NCBI GenBank assembly: GCA_003557125.1
Contig: PWPN01000171.1
Location: 1-13,766 of the forward strand
Reading direction: 5' to 3'
Length of the DNA: 13,766 bases
From: Phycisphaerae bacterium
GTDB taxonomy: Bacteria; Planctomycetota; Phycisphaerae; UBA1845; PWPN01
Each line of letters begins with the position of its first letter. Positions within the stretch are counted from its first letter, which is position 1. The notes under the pieces are model-generated. The model made no database searches, had not been told where the DNA came from, and was given only the letters and a program-made list of their open reading frames with translations. The position numbers and the translations under genes are program-made. Below are positions 8,029 through 13,766 of the stretch, in pieces.

Positions 8029-8040
8029 CTATCTCCGGAT
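7956..8040 (-). repeat. Five-copy 17-bp degenerate tandem repeat inside feoB
   Basis: On the minus strand five 17-base units follow one another without gaps, near the consensus ATCCGCAGATAGTTGGC. Units begin at 8040, 8023, 8006, 7989 and 7972. Seventeen is not a multiple of three, so each unit is read in a different codon phase. Units one and four share a phase: unit one has the in-frame TAG and unit four has CAG at the same place. The array encodes a loop between FeoB's GDI region and membrane part. Confidence 0.85.
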
Positions 8041-9132
8041 AACAGTCCGGTCCGGCCGTATGCCATCGCTCAACGATCCGCTGCCGATCCTCCCGGCCAG
8101 GTCGGCCAGGACGCCGCTGACCATCTCCTGGCGGAGGCGTTCGTCGCAGCCGTCGATGAGCCGCATCGCGATCCAGCGTGCATTGGGAAGATCCGGCAAC
8201 GCCCGTTCGATCCATGGCAGGACGTCGTCGACAGCCTGCTGGAGTTCGGGGTCGTAGGCGGTGCGCTTCGGCCGGGTCTGGATACGTGCGGTGGCCAGGT
8301 CGTGGATCGTTTGCCGCAGCTCTTCCATACCCTCTCCGTGACGGGCCGCGGTCAGCACGACCGGGACGCCGAGCTCTTCGCTCAAGGCTTCGGCGTCGAT
8401 TTCCACGCCCCAGCGTCGCGCTTCATCGATCAGGTTCACGCAGACCATTGCCCGATCCGTGATCTCCAGGACTTGGAGAATGAGATTCAGGTTCCGCTCC
8501 AGGGTTGTGGCATCGGCGACCACGACGGTGCAGTCCGGCGCACCGAACAAGACGTAGTCGCGTGCGATCTCTTCGTCCGTGGAAGCTGACAGCAGGGAAT
8601 ACGTCCCCGGCAGGTCGACGATCCGGAAGGCTTGCCCCTGATAGGTCCAGCTCCCTTCGACGCGGGTGACGGTTTTGCCAGGCCAATTGCCCACGTGCTG
8701 GCGGAGGCCTGTCAATGCATTGAACACGGTGCTCTTGCCGGTATTCGGGTTGCCCGCCAGGGCGACGGTCAGCTCCTGGGTCGGGTTCGGCGGGTCGTTA
8801 ACCTTGTCGGTCAAGGGAAGGCCTGTCGAATGCGGCTGGCACCCGTTGCAGCCCGGTGATGCTCCGCAGGATCGGGCAGATATCTTTTCATCTTTGGGCA
8901 TGTCCGGACGGTCCGATATCCGAATCAGTTCCGCATCGTCACGTCGAAGCGCGATCTGCGAACCTTTCACCCGGTAGGCGACCGGGTCGCCGCTCGGGCT
9001 GGCGAAGGAGATGGTCACCTCCGCCCCCGGGACGAAGCCCAGGTCCACCAGGCGGCGTCGCAGCAAGCCGTTGGCGACGATGCCTTGCACATAGGCGGAT
9101 TCCCCGTCCGTAAGCGATGCGAGTGTCTTCAT
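8029..9132 (-). CDS. feoAB: FeoA-FeoB fusion, N-terminal part: FeoA domain plus FeoB G domain, ended by TAG
   Basis: The 367-residue segment opens with a FeoA SH3-like domain (residues 1-73; LGFVPGAEVTI and YRVKGSQIALRRDDAELI). A linker follows with three cysteines (C89, C95, C98), then the FeoB GTPase. Its motifs are G1 GNPNTGKST 127-135, G2 Thr154 in NWPGKT, G3 DLPG 173-176, G4 NLID 233-236 and G5 TAAR 261-264, followed by the start of the GDI helical domain. FeoB takes up Fe(II) across the inner membrane, and FeoA supports it. I chose ATG at 9132 because GAGG lies five bases upstream and the FeoA homology starts there, although the frame is open further upstream. The TAG at 8031-8029 is in frame with the membrane half; a full FeoAB would span 6499-9132, about 877 residues. 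A GTPase without membrane part could not transport iron. Confidence 0.88.
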   Translation of the reverse strand: MKTLASLTDGESAYVQGIVANGLLRRRLVDLGFVPGAEVTISFASPSGDPVAYRVKGSQIALRRDDAELIRISDRPDMPKDEKISARSCGASPGCNGCQPHSTGLPLTDKVNDPPNPTQELTVALAGNPNTGKSTVFNALTGLRQHVGNWPGKTVTRVEGSWTYQGQAFRIVDLPGTYSLLSASTDEEIARDYVLFGAPDCTVVVADATTLERNLNLILQVLEITDRAMVCVNLIDEARRWGVEIDAEALSEELGVPVVLTAARHGEGMEELRQTIHDLATARIQTRPKRTAYDPELQQAVDDVLPWIERALPDLPNARWIAMRLIDGCDERLRQEMVSGVLADLAGRIGSGSLSDGIRPDRTVIRR

Positions 9133-9147
9133 GAAAACCTCGAAGAC

Positions 9148-9180
9148 GGTTATCGATTGGGATAATGAATCGACATAACC
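9148..9180. promoter_or_regulatory. Inverted repeat at the feo start, candidate metal-regulator operator
   Basis: GGTTATCGATT (9148-9158) and AATCGACATAACC (9168-9180) are inverted copies with a two-base insertion, around a centre containing GATAATG. The site lies between the predicted feo transcription start and the ATG, where a repressor would act. GATAATGA matches one half of a Fur box, but the full 19-bp Fur consensus is not met. DtxR/MntR-type binding or a leader hairpin are alternatives. Confidence 0.4.
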
Positions 9181-9193
9181 TCGGATTAAAGGG

Positions 9194-9222
9194 ATCATAG
9201 TACTGCATACCAATATTTTCCA
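9194..9222 (-). promoter_or_regulatory. Predicted promoter of feoAB and the iron operon
   Basis: On the minus strand TGGAAA (9222-9217) and TATGAT (9199-9194) are 17 bases apart, matching the sigma70 consensus at four and five of six bases. Transcription would start near 9187, about 55 bases before the ATG at 9132 and directly in front of the inverted repeat at 9148-9180. Confidence 0.5.
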
Positions 9223-9284
9223 TGTGCATGACTTGAATTCACGTGAGTTTGGCTGGATCGAATCGACTTGCATGCAACTCGAAC

Positions 9285-9328
9285 CCGTAAGGAAGCGCGT
9301 TCGATAAGACGCAACCGCTTCCTTACGG
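9285..9328. repeat. Long perfect inverted repeat, hairpin of unknown role
   Basis: CCGTAAGGAAGCG (9285-9297) is followed by its exact reverse complement CGCTTCCTTACGG (9316-9328). A further GTT/AAC pairing inside follows a one-base bulge. There is no T-run on either side. A second small perfect hairpin, GCGTC-TCG-GACGC, lies at 9331-9343. The pair sits between the divergent feo and tRNA promoters. Confidence 0.6.
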
Positions 9329-9432
9329 TCGCGTCTCGGACGCCCGATCCGCTTCTTAAGCTCCTCGCAGGACTGAACAAATAACAACAGACGACTTGTC
9401 CCGGACTTGGCTTTACAGGTCGGGTCCGCTCG

Positions 9433-9461
9433 TTGACGGCGGCGCGCGCGGTCCGTACACT
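9433..9461 (+). promoter_or_regulatory. Predicted promoter of tRNA-Ser
   Basis: TTGACG (9433-9438) and TACACT (9456-9461) are 17 bases apart, matching consensus at five and four of six positions. Transcription would begin near 9468, giving a 5' leader of about 75 nt that RNase P would remove from the tRNA at 9542. Confidence 0.55.
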
Positions 9462-9541
9462 GTGCGCCTTGCCGTCGGAAGTGCTGCCGCGGGAGGACGC
9501 TGGGCGTCGGCTTGCGTCGCGATCCGACGGCCGACACGATG

Positions 9542-9628
9542 GGAGAGGTGTCCGAGTGGCTGAAGGAGCAGCCTTGGAAAGGCTGTGTACGGCTTGCCGT
9601 ACCGGGGGTTCGAATCCCCCCCTCTCCG
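9542..9628 (+). tRNA. tRNA-Ser (GGA)
   Basis: An 87-nt class II tRNA. The acceptor stem GGAGAGG (9542-9548) pairs with CCTCTCC (9621-9627), with discriminator G at 9628. The anticodon stem CAGCC/GGCTG encloses the loop TTGGAAA, giving anticodon GGA for UCC/UCU serine codons. The long variable arm is TACGG-CTTG-CCGTA, and the T arm is GGGGG-TTCGAAT-CCCCC. The CCA end is not encoded and must be added after transcription. Confidence 0.95.
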
Positions 9629-9654
9629 TTCTTTTTGAATCTAGCCATGTCGGG

Positions 9655-9684
9655 AACCCCAGGTACTTGCGACCTGGGGTTTTT
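9655..9684 (+). terminator. Intrinsic terminator after tRNA-Ser
   Basis: AACCCCAGGT (9655-9664) pairs perfectly with ACCTGGGGTT (9672-9681) around a seven-base loop, and the stem ends in a run of five T (9680-9684). It lies 26 bases after the tRNA end and fits a plus-strand rho-independent terminator. Confidence 0.85.
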
Positions 9685-9739
9685 GTCATTTTGGCGGGCT
9701 GTCCCCATACTGCCCCAAAAGCCGCTGACTTGGATAGCT

Positions 9740-9798
9740 GATTAGCGCCACGATCGCGCGATCGTCATCAAGCAAATGTTCAAATGGGCGGAAAAGGG
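9740..9798 (+). pseudogene. Possible fragment of a tyrosine integrase
   Basis: Between a TAG and the point where similarity is lost, one plus frame reads RHDRAIVIKQMFKWAEKG. From memory, this resembles the stretch near the end of the core-binding domain of planctomycete-type tyrosine recombinases (…RIKRMFKWAV…). Nothing recognisable precedes or follows it. Its place just behind a tRNA gene fits an old integration event. The fragment is very short and could be chance. Confidence 0.25.
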
Positions 9799-9923
9799 GC
9801 GCTGTACATATTTTGAGACATTTCAAAGTGTGCGTGTACTATGATCCCTCCGTGGATACTGTCGCGTACGCCAGAGCGACTTGGTCAGGAACGAACATGA
9901 AGGCCTCATGCAGAGCCATTCGG

Positions 9924-9952
9924 TTGCCCATTAAGACATGCGGGTGGATAAC
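9924..9952 (+). promoter_or_regulatory. Candidate promoter of the sulfur operon
   Basis: TTGCCC (9924-9929) and GATAAC (9947-9952) are 17 bases apart, four of six matches each. The start near 9959 falls just before the palindrome at 9964-9981 and would leave a leader of about 140 nt. A second candidate is TTGAGA (9813-9818) with TACTAT (9837-9842), 18 bases apart. Confidence 0.35.
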
Positions 9953-9963
9953 CGGCCCGCGCG

Positions 9964-9981
9964 TACACTTGTCAACGTGTA
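9964..9981. promoter_or_regulatory. Palindromic operator candidate upstream of the sulfur operon
   Basis: TACACTTG at 9964-9971 and CAACGTGTA at 9973-9981 form an inverted repeat with one extra base. It lies just after the likely -10 element, so a repressor could act here. Persulfide-sensing regulators (CsoR/CstR or ArsR-type BigR/SqrR) often control such operons, but no regulator gene is in the window and the sequence is not a confirmed site for any of them. Confidence 0.35.
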
Positions 9982-10047
9982 GCAGACGACCTCGCATGAC
10001 GCAAAGCCCCCTTGTCCAGAGGCCACAGGCCCTTCGTCATAGAAAAA

Positions 10048-10073
10048 CCCCGATCCACATCGTTTGTGCGGGG
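10048..10073 (+). promoter_or_regulatory. Leader hairpin before the persulfide dioxygenase gene
   Basis: CCCCG and CACA on the left pair with TGTG and CGGGG on the right around TCGTT, with three unpaired bases on the left arm. The hairpin ends 28 bases before the ATG, just ahead of the strong ribosome binding site. Role unknown. Confidence 0.35.
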
Positions 10074-10100
10074 ATGTTCCGGTGCACCAAGGAGGTGACC

Positions 10101-11516
10101 ATGTACATTGAACAGTATTATGTCGATGGTATTGCCCATCTTTCCTACCTGGTCGGTGGCGCGAATACATGTGCGATCATCGATCCGAAGCGCGACATCG
10201 AAGAATACATCACGGCTGCCAAAAGGCTGCATCTTAAGATCACGCACATTCTGGAAACTCACCTGCACGCCGACTTTATCTCCGGGCACATGGATCTCGC
10301 CCGGCGGACCGGCGCGACCATTTACGCACCGAAATCGGGAAAATGCACCTACGACCATGTGGCTGTCGGCCAAGGCGACAGTTTCGATCTCGAGAACATG
10401 CACTTCGAGGTCCTGGATACGCCGGGCCACACGCCCGACGGCGTCTGCTACGTGGTCACGGATCGCTCCCGGGGCGATACGCCTGTCGCGGTCTTTACGG
10501 GCGACACCCTTTTTGTGGGGGACGTGGGCCGTCCCGACCTGTTTCCCGGCCGGGGGGACGAGTTGGCCTCGCAGTTGTACGCCAACCTGAACGATAAGCT
10601 TCTGAAGCTGCCCGACGCGTGCTTTGTTTATCCTGCCCACGGGGCGGGTTCACTCTGCGGCAAGGCCATGGGCGCCATGCGCGTCAGCACCATCGGCTAC
10701 GAACGCCGTCATAACGCGGCCCTTCAACATGCCACGGAGACGGAGTTCAAGGAGGCGCTGTTGAGTGGCATGCCGGAAGCGCCGGACCACTTTGCACGCT
10801 GTTCGGAGATCAACCGCAAAGGCCCCGCGCTGGTGGAGGAATTGCCCGCGTCGCGCCCGCTTTCGCCCGGCGCACTGCAACAACTTGCCGACCAGGGCCA
10901 CGTTGTGCTCGACACGCGCGATTACGCAGCCTTCGGCGGCGCGCACGTTCCTGGTGCCTGGAACATCGACGCGGCCCATAATTTTTCGACCTTCGCCGGC
11001 TGGCTTCTGCCACAGGACAAGCCGATCCTGCTCGTGGCTGCCTCGGACGACAGGGTCGCCCAGTTGACTACCATGCTGCGCCGGGTCGGCCATGACCACG
11101 TTGCCGGCTATCTCGAACAGGGGATGCAACCGTGGATCGTCAGCGGCATGCCCCTCGAGCATATCCCCACGATGACGATCCGCGAGGTTCAACAGCTTTG
11201 TGAGGATGGAAAACAGGCGATGACCATCCTGGACGTGCGCGCTTCGAGCGAGTGGGATCGCAGCCATATCGAGGGCGCGGTGCATATGCCGTTACCTGAC
11301 ACCCGCACGCGCCACGAGACATTGGACCGCGACGCGACGACGGTGCTGGTATGCAAGAGCGGTGCGCGTGCCTGCACAGCCGGAAGCATTTTGCAGCAGC
11401 ACGGCTTCAGAAAGCTGGCGGTCATGGCCGGCGGCATGACAGCATGGACGGCGGCGGGTTTTGCCCCCACCTGCGCCACCTGCGCGTTGCCCCACGGGCC
11501 GAGAACCCAATATTAA
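10101..11516 (+). CDS. cstB: CstB-like persulfide dioxygenase with two rhodanese domains
   Basis: The 471-residue product begins with a metallo-beta-lactamase-fold persulfide dioxygenase. THLHADFISGH spans residues 53-63, TPGHT 108-111 and FTGDTLFVGDVGRPDL 132-147; likely Fe(II) ligands are H54, H110 and D135. PAHGAGSLCGK at 178-188 places C186 where S. aureus CstB has its extra catalytic cysteine. A first rhodanese domain (about 255-350) has VAASDD where the active loop should be and lacks cysteine. The second (about 358-455) has the active loop CKSGARA with C418. The enzyme should oxidise cytoplasmic persulfide and pass sulfane sulfur to sulfite, forming thiosulfate. AAGGAGGTGACC directly precedes the ATG. 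This three-domain order matches CstB, so the activity is likely; the symbol is by analogy. It is the first gene of a tight operon with sulfur transporters. Confidence 0.9.
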   Translation: MYIEQYYVDGIAHLSYLVGGANTCAIIDPKRDIEEYITAAKRLHLKITHILETHLHADFISGHMDLARRTGATIYAPKSGKCTYDHVAVGQGDSFDLENMHFEVLDTPGHTPDGVCYVVTDRSRGDTPVAVFTGDTLFVGDVGRPDLFPGRGDELASQLYANLNDKLLKLPDACFVYPAHGAGSLCGKAMGAMRVSTIGYERRHNAALQHATETEFKEALLSGMPEAPDHFARCSEINRKGPALVEELPASRPLSPGALQQLADQGHVVLDTRDYAAFGGAHVPGAWNIDAAHNFSTFAGWLLPQDKPILLVAASDDRVAQLTTMLRRVGHDHVAGYLEQGMQPWIVSGMPLEHIPTMTIREVQQLCEDGKQAMTILDVRASSEWDRSHIEGAVHMPLPDTRTRHETLDRDATTVLVCKSGARACTAGSILQQHGFRKLAVMAGGMTAWTAAGFAPTCATCALPHGPRTQY

Positions 11517-11530
11517 GGAGGCCCCTTGCG

Positions 11531-12052
11531 ATGGATCTTTTCACGATGGACCGATGGTCGCCCTACGCCGTGGGGATCGGTATCGGTGTTCTGAGCTGCC
11601 TTGCCTTTCTATTGTCGAATAAACCGATCGGATGTTCGACGGCCTTCGTGCGAAGTGCGGGTCTCCTGGAGCGGCTTTTTCGCGGCCGAAAGGTCGATGA
11701 CAAGCCGTATTACAGGAAGTTTGCACCCCGGATCGACTGGGAATGGATGCTCGTTCTCGGAGTCCTCGTCGGCGCGCTGGCATCTGCTTGGCTCGCCGGC
11801 CAATTCGAATGGCGCTGGGTGCCGCACAGGTGGGCTGCCGCGGCCGGTACAAGCGCGTCGATCCGCTGGTTGGTCGCATTGCTGGGTGGCTTCTGCGTCG
11901 GGTTTGGTGCGCGCTGGGCAGGCGGCTGCACGAGCGGCCATGGGATCAGCGGCACGCTCCAATTGGCCGTCAGCAGCTGGATCGCGGCTGTGGGCTTCTT
12001 TGCAGGCGGCATCGCGACCGCCATGCTCATCTACCACGTCATCCTGGGATGA
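11531..12052 (+). CDS. YeeE/YedE-family sulfur transporter, first half
   Basis: The 173-residue membrane protein has about four to five helices. It carries the family's conserved cysteine motifs: KPIGCSTAFVRSAG near residues 35-48 and GGCTSGHGISG near residues 134-144. YeeE/YedE (TsuA-type) proteins pass thiosulfate or related sulfur species through the inner membrane, using cysteines along the path. Full-length members have about 350 residues; this is one of a pair of half-size proteins, as in PmpA/PmpB. AAGGAGG overlapping the upstream stop gives a good start at ATG 11531, and the next gene follows after 12 bases. The substrate is inferred from the persulfide enzyme upstream and could be thiosulfate, sulfite or persulfide. 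Confidence 0.87.
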   Translation: MDLFTMDRWSPYAVGIGIGVLSCLAFLLSNKPIGCSTAFVRSAGLLERLFRGRKVDDKPYYRKFAPRIDWEWMLVLGVLVGALASAWLAGQFEWRWVPHRWAAAAGTSASIRWLVALLGGFCVGFGARWAGGCTSGHGISGTLQLAVSSWIAAVGFFAGGIATAMLIYHVILG

Positions 12053-12064
12053 GGAGGCCTTGTC

Positions 12065-12619
12065 ATGCTGAAAGCATTGCACGACCAGAAAGGTGCCCAG
12101 CTGCTTTTGGGCTTCCTGTTGGGCGTCGGTTTCGGCTTTCTGTTACAAAAAGGCAGCGTCACCTACTACGACGTTATTATCAATCAGCTTCTTTTGAAGG
12201 ACTTCACCGTCGTCAAAATCATGCTGACAGCCATGGTCACCGGGATGATCGGCGTCCACCTGCTCGTGGGCCTCGGACTGGCGCAATTGCACCCCAAGCC
12301 AGGGTCCTGGGGAACCCTCATTCCCGGCGCACTGATTTTCGGCGTCGGGTTCGGCATCCTGGGTTACTGTCCCGGGACGGCCGTCGGCGCGGTCGGTCAT
12401 GGCGCGCTGGACGCCCTTGCAGGCGGAGTGCTCGGCATGCTGGCCGGCGCGGCCGTTTTTGCCGCCCTCTACCCGAAGCTCGCGTCCCTTCTTCAGAAAG
12501 GAGATTTCGGAGATGCGACCTTCCCGCGGCTGTTCGGACTTCGTCCGTGGCCTGTCGTCATTGTCGTCGCGCTGATGGTGACAGGGTTGCTCTACGCGAT
12601 AGAAAACGCGGGTCTGTAA
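12065..12619 (+). CDS. YeeE/YedE-family sulfur transporter, second half
   Basis: The 184-residue membrane protein has about five helices. FGFLLQKGSV lies at residues 22-31, and the conserved GYCPGTAVGAVGHG at about 99-112 carries the family cysteine. It pairs with the preceding half-size protein, and together they would equal a full YeeE/YedE channel. The ATG at 12065 follows GAGGAGG by eight bases. The C-terminus has an extra membrane helix after a charged loop (LLQKGDFGD). It lies in the same operon as the persulfide dioxygenase, which fits uptake or release of thiosulfate-like compounds. Confidence 0.87.
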   Translation: MLKALHDQKGAQLLLGFLLGVGFGFLLQKGSVTYYDVIINQLLLKDFTVVKIMLTAMVTGMIGVHLLVGLGLAQLHPKPGSWGTLIPGALIFGVGFGILGYCPGTAVGAVGHGALDALAGGVLGMLAGAAVFAALYPKLASLLQKGDFGDATFPRLFGLRPWPVVIVVALMVTGLLYAIENAGL

Positions 12620-12644
12620 GAGGCCGTAACGGCAAGGGAAGCGC

Positions 12645-13766
12645 ATGGCCTACCGTATCCTTACTGGAGTTGTCCCGTGGATTCGCGGCTACACGCGAAG
12701 CGATTTGCGCAGCGACCTGCTCGCGGGCGCGATCGTCGCCGTGATGCTGGTTCCCCAGGCGATGGCTTATGCGAACCTTGCGGGTCTGCCGCCGGTGATG
12801 GGGCTTTATGCGTCCACGATTCCCCTGGCGCTCTATGCGCTTGTCGGCTCTTCAAGGCATCTCGCTGTAGGGCCGGTGGCGATCATATCCATGGTCGTTT
12901 TTGCACGGTGTTCGCTTATCGCTGAACCCGGAACTCCTGAATTCATCCGTGCCGTGCTCCTGCTGAGCGCCATGGTCGGCATCATTCAAGCAGCGATGGG
13001 GCTGCTGCGACTGGGTTTCCTGGTCAATTTCCTGTCTCACGCCGTCATCAGCGGGCTGACCTCGGCCGCAGCCATTCTCATTGCGTTGAGCCAGCTCAAG
13101 CACCTTTTGGGGATTCCACTTGCTCCGCACCATTCGGCCTTCGGTTTTCTATTCGAGGCCGGGCGGCGCGTCGGTGAAACGCATCTCGCGAGCCTGGTGC
13201 TCGGCCTTGGAAGTATGGTTGTCCTGATTGTATGCAGGCGCCGCTGGCCTCGCTTCCCGATTGCCATTCTGGTGGTACTAACCGCCACCTTGCTTGTTCG
13301 CGTGCTGCGCCTCGACGCAGCGGGCGTCAGCATAGTCGGTACCGTGCCGGCCGGCCTGCCCCGCCTCTCCCTGCCGCAGGGGGATATCGAGGCGATCCGC
13401 GCATTGCTTCCGGCTGCCCTGGTCATTGTGCTTATCGGCTTCGTTGAATCCATCTCCATTGCACAGGTCATTGCCGTGAAAGGCCGATATCGCGTTCACC
13501 CCAACCGGGAACTGGGGGCACTGGGTTTTGCGAATATCGCGGCGGCCTTTTTCAGCGGCTATCCCGTCACCGGCGGTTTTTCCCGCACAGCCGTCAATTA
13601 TCAGGCCGGGGCAAGGTCCGGAATGTCATCCCTTGTCACTGTCGCGCTTGTCCTGCTGACCCTGCTCCTGCTCACCCCGCTGTTTTATTACCTCCCCTAC
13701 GCCGTGCTGGCCGCGATTGTGATCGTTGCGGTGGCCGACCTGGTTGACTTCAGGGCCGCCTGGAAA
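12645..13766 (+). CDS. SulP-family anion permease, 3' end outside the window
   Basis: The first 374 codons of a SulP transporter are present, open to the last base. The N-terminal family signature is clear: SDLLAGAIVAVMLVPQAMAYANLAGLP in the first helices, SSRHLAVGPVAIIS, then NFLSHAVISGLTSAAA and GYPVTGGFSRTAVNYQAGA around residues 305-323. About ten helices are visible; the last helices and the cytoplasmic STAS domain expected in this family lie beyond the window. SulP proteins exchange sulfate, bicarbonate or other anions. The position 25 bases after the YeeE pair suggests a role with sulfate or sulfite made from persulfide oxidation. The ATG at 12645 has AAGGGAAG upstream. The family is certain and the substrate is inferred. 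Confidence 0.92.
   Translation, partial: MAYRILTGVVPWIRGYTRSDLRSDLLAGAIVAVMLVPQAMAYANLAGLPPVMGLYASTIPLALYALVGSSRHLAVGPVAIISMVVFARCSLIAEPGTPEFIRAVLLLSAMVGIIQAAMGLLRLGFLVNFLSHAVISGLTSAAAILIALSQLKHLLGIPLAPHHSAFGFLFEAGRRVGETHLASLVLGLGSMVVLIVCRRRWPRFPIAILVVLTATLLVRVLRLDAAGVSIVGTVPAGLPRLSLPQGDIEAIRALLPAALVIVLIGFVESISIAQVIAVKGRYRVHPNRELGALGFANIAAAFFSGYPVTGGFSRTAVNYQAGARSGMSSLVTVALVLLTLLLLTPLFYYLPYAVLAAIVIVAVADLVDFRAAWK

Larger units (their letters stand above)
9629..10100. other. Non-coding region between tRNA-Ser and the sulfur operon
   Basis: These 472 bases hold the tRNA terminator, the possible integrase fragment, two promoter candidates, a palindrome and a leader hairpin. The frame of the downstream enzyme is open back to 9813, but that part has no domain similarity and no ribosome binding site, so I leave it non-coding. 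Confidence 0.6.

Noticed and set aside
7956..8040. CRISPR array
   Set aside because: The 17-bp units are contiguous with no spacers and lie inside a coding frame.
9148..9180. Firm Fur box call
   Set aside because: Only one half matches GATAATGA; the other half deviates too much for a firm assignment.
9285..9328. Terminator call for the 13-bp inverted repeat
   Set aside because: No U-tract follows on either strand and no gene ends nearby.
9133..9708. Upstream extension of FeoAB to 9708
   Set aside because: The frame is open but crosses the tRNA-Ser gene in antisense and the promoter region; FeoA homology starts at 9132 with GAGG upstream.
9813..10100. N-terminal extension of the persulfide dioxygenase by 96 codons
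   Set aside because: The extension has no domain similarity and no ribosome binding site, while AAGGAGGTGACC precedes the ATG at 10101 where the enzyme fold begins.

Overview
The window is a G+C-rich bacterial segment. A Tat-exported isomerase-fold protein, several large P1B/HMA-type proteins and a tRNA gene without an encoded CCA would fit a member of the Planctomycetes/PVC group. That placement is inferred from gene style only; no rRNA or marker gene is present.

Layout. Positions 1-1616 hold a minus-strand gene for a Tat-signal protein of L-fucose/L-arabinose-isomerase-like type, with its own TATAAT promoter. Positions 1617-1974 are non-coding, with a strong hairpin and two poly-G tracts. 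Positions 1975-9132 form a long, tightly packed minus-strand iron locus. It starts with a FeoA-FeoB fusion behind a promoter and an inverted-repeat operator candidate. Two small R-x-R/HMA-like proteins follow, then a P1B-type ATPase with a Ser-Cys-Gly transport motif and an N-terminal PGRVR domain, a third HMA-like membrane protein, and a small acidic single-span membrane protein. Gene ends overlap as ATGA or by a few bases. The set resembles the fez clusters that build ferrosomes, here downstream of the ferrous-iron importer.

The FeoB part is broken by one in-frame TAG. The stop lies in a five-copy, 17-bp degenerate tandem repeat, and the frame stays open on both sides. This is the most unusual point in the window: a nonsense-disrupted gene, a readthrough site, or a switchable repeat.

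Positions 9133-9541 carry divergent control signals (feo promoter on minus, tRNA promoter on plus) and an unexplained hairpin. A tRNA-Ser(GGA) lies at 9542-9628, followed by a terminator and a possible short integrase remnant.

From 10101 to the window end is a plus-strand sulfane-sulfur operon. It encodes a CstB-like persulfide dioxygenase with a pseudo-rhodanese and an active rhodanese domain, two half-size YeeE/YedE sulfur transporters, and a SulP anion permease cut by the window end. Together these would oxidise persulfide to sulfite/thiosulfate and move the sulfur species across the membrane.
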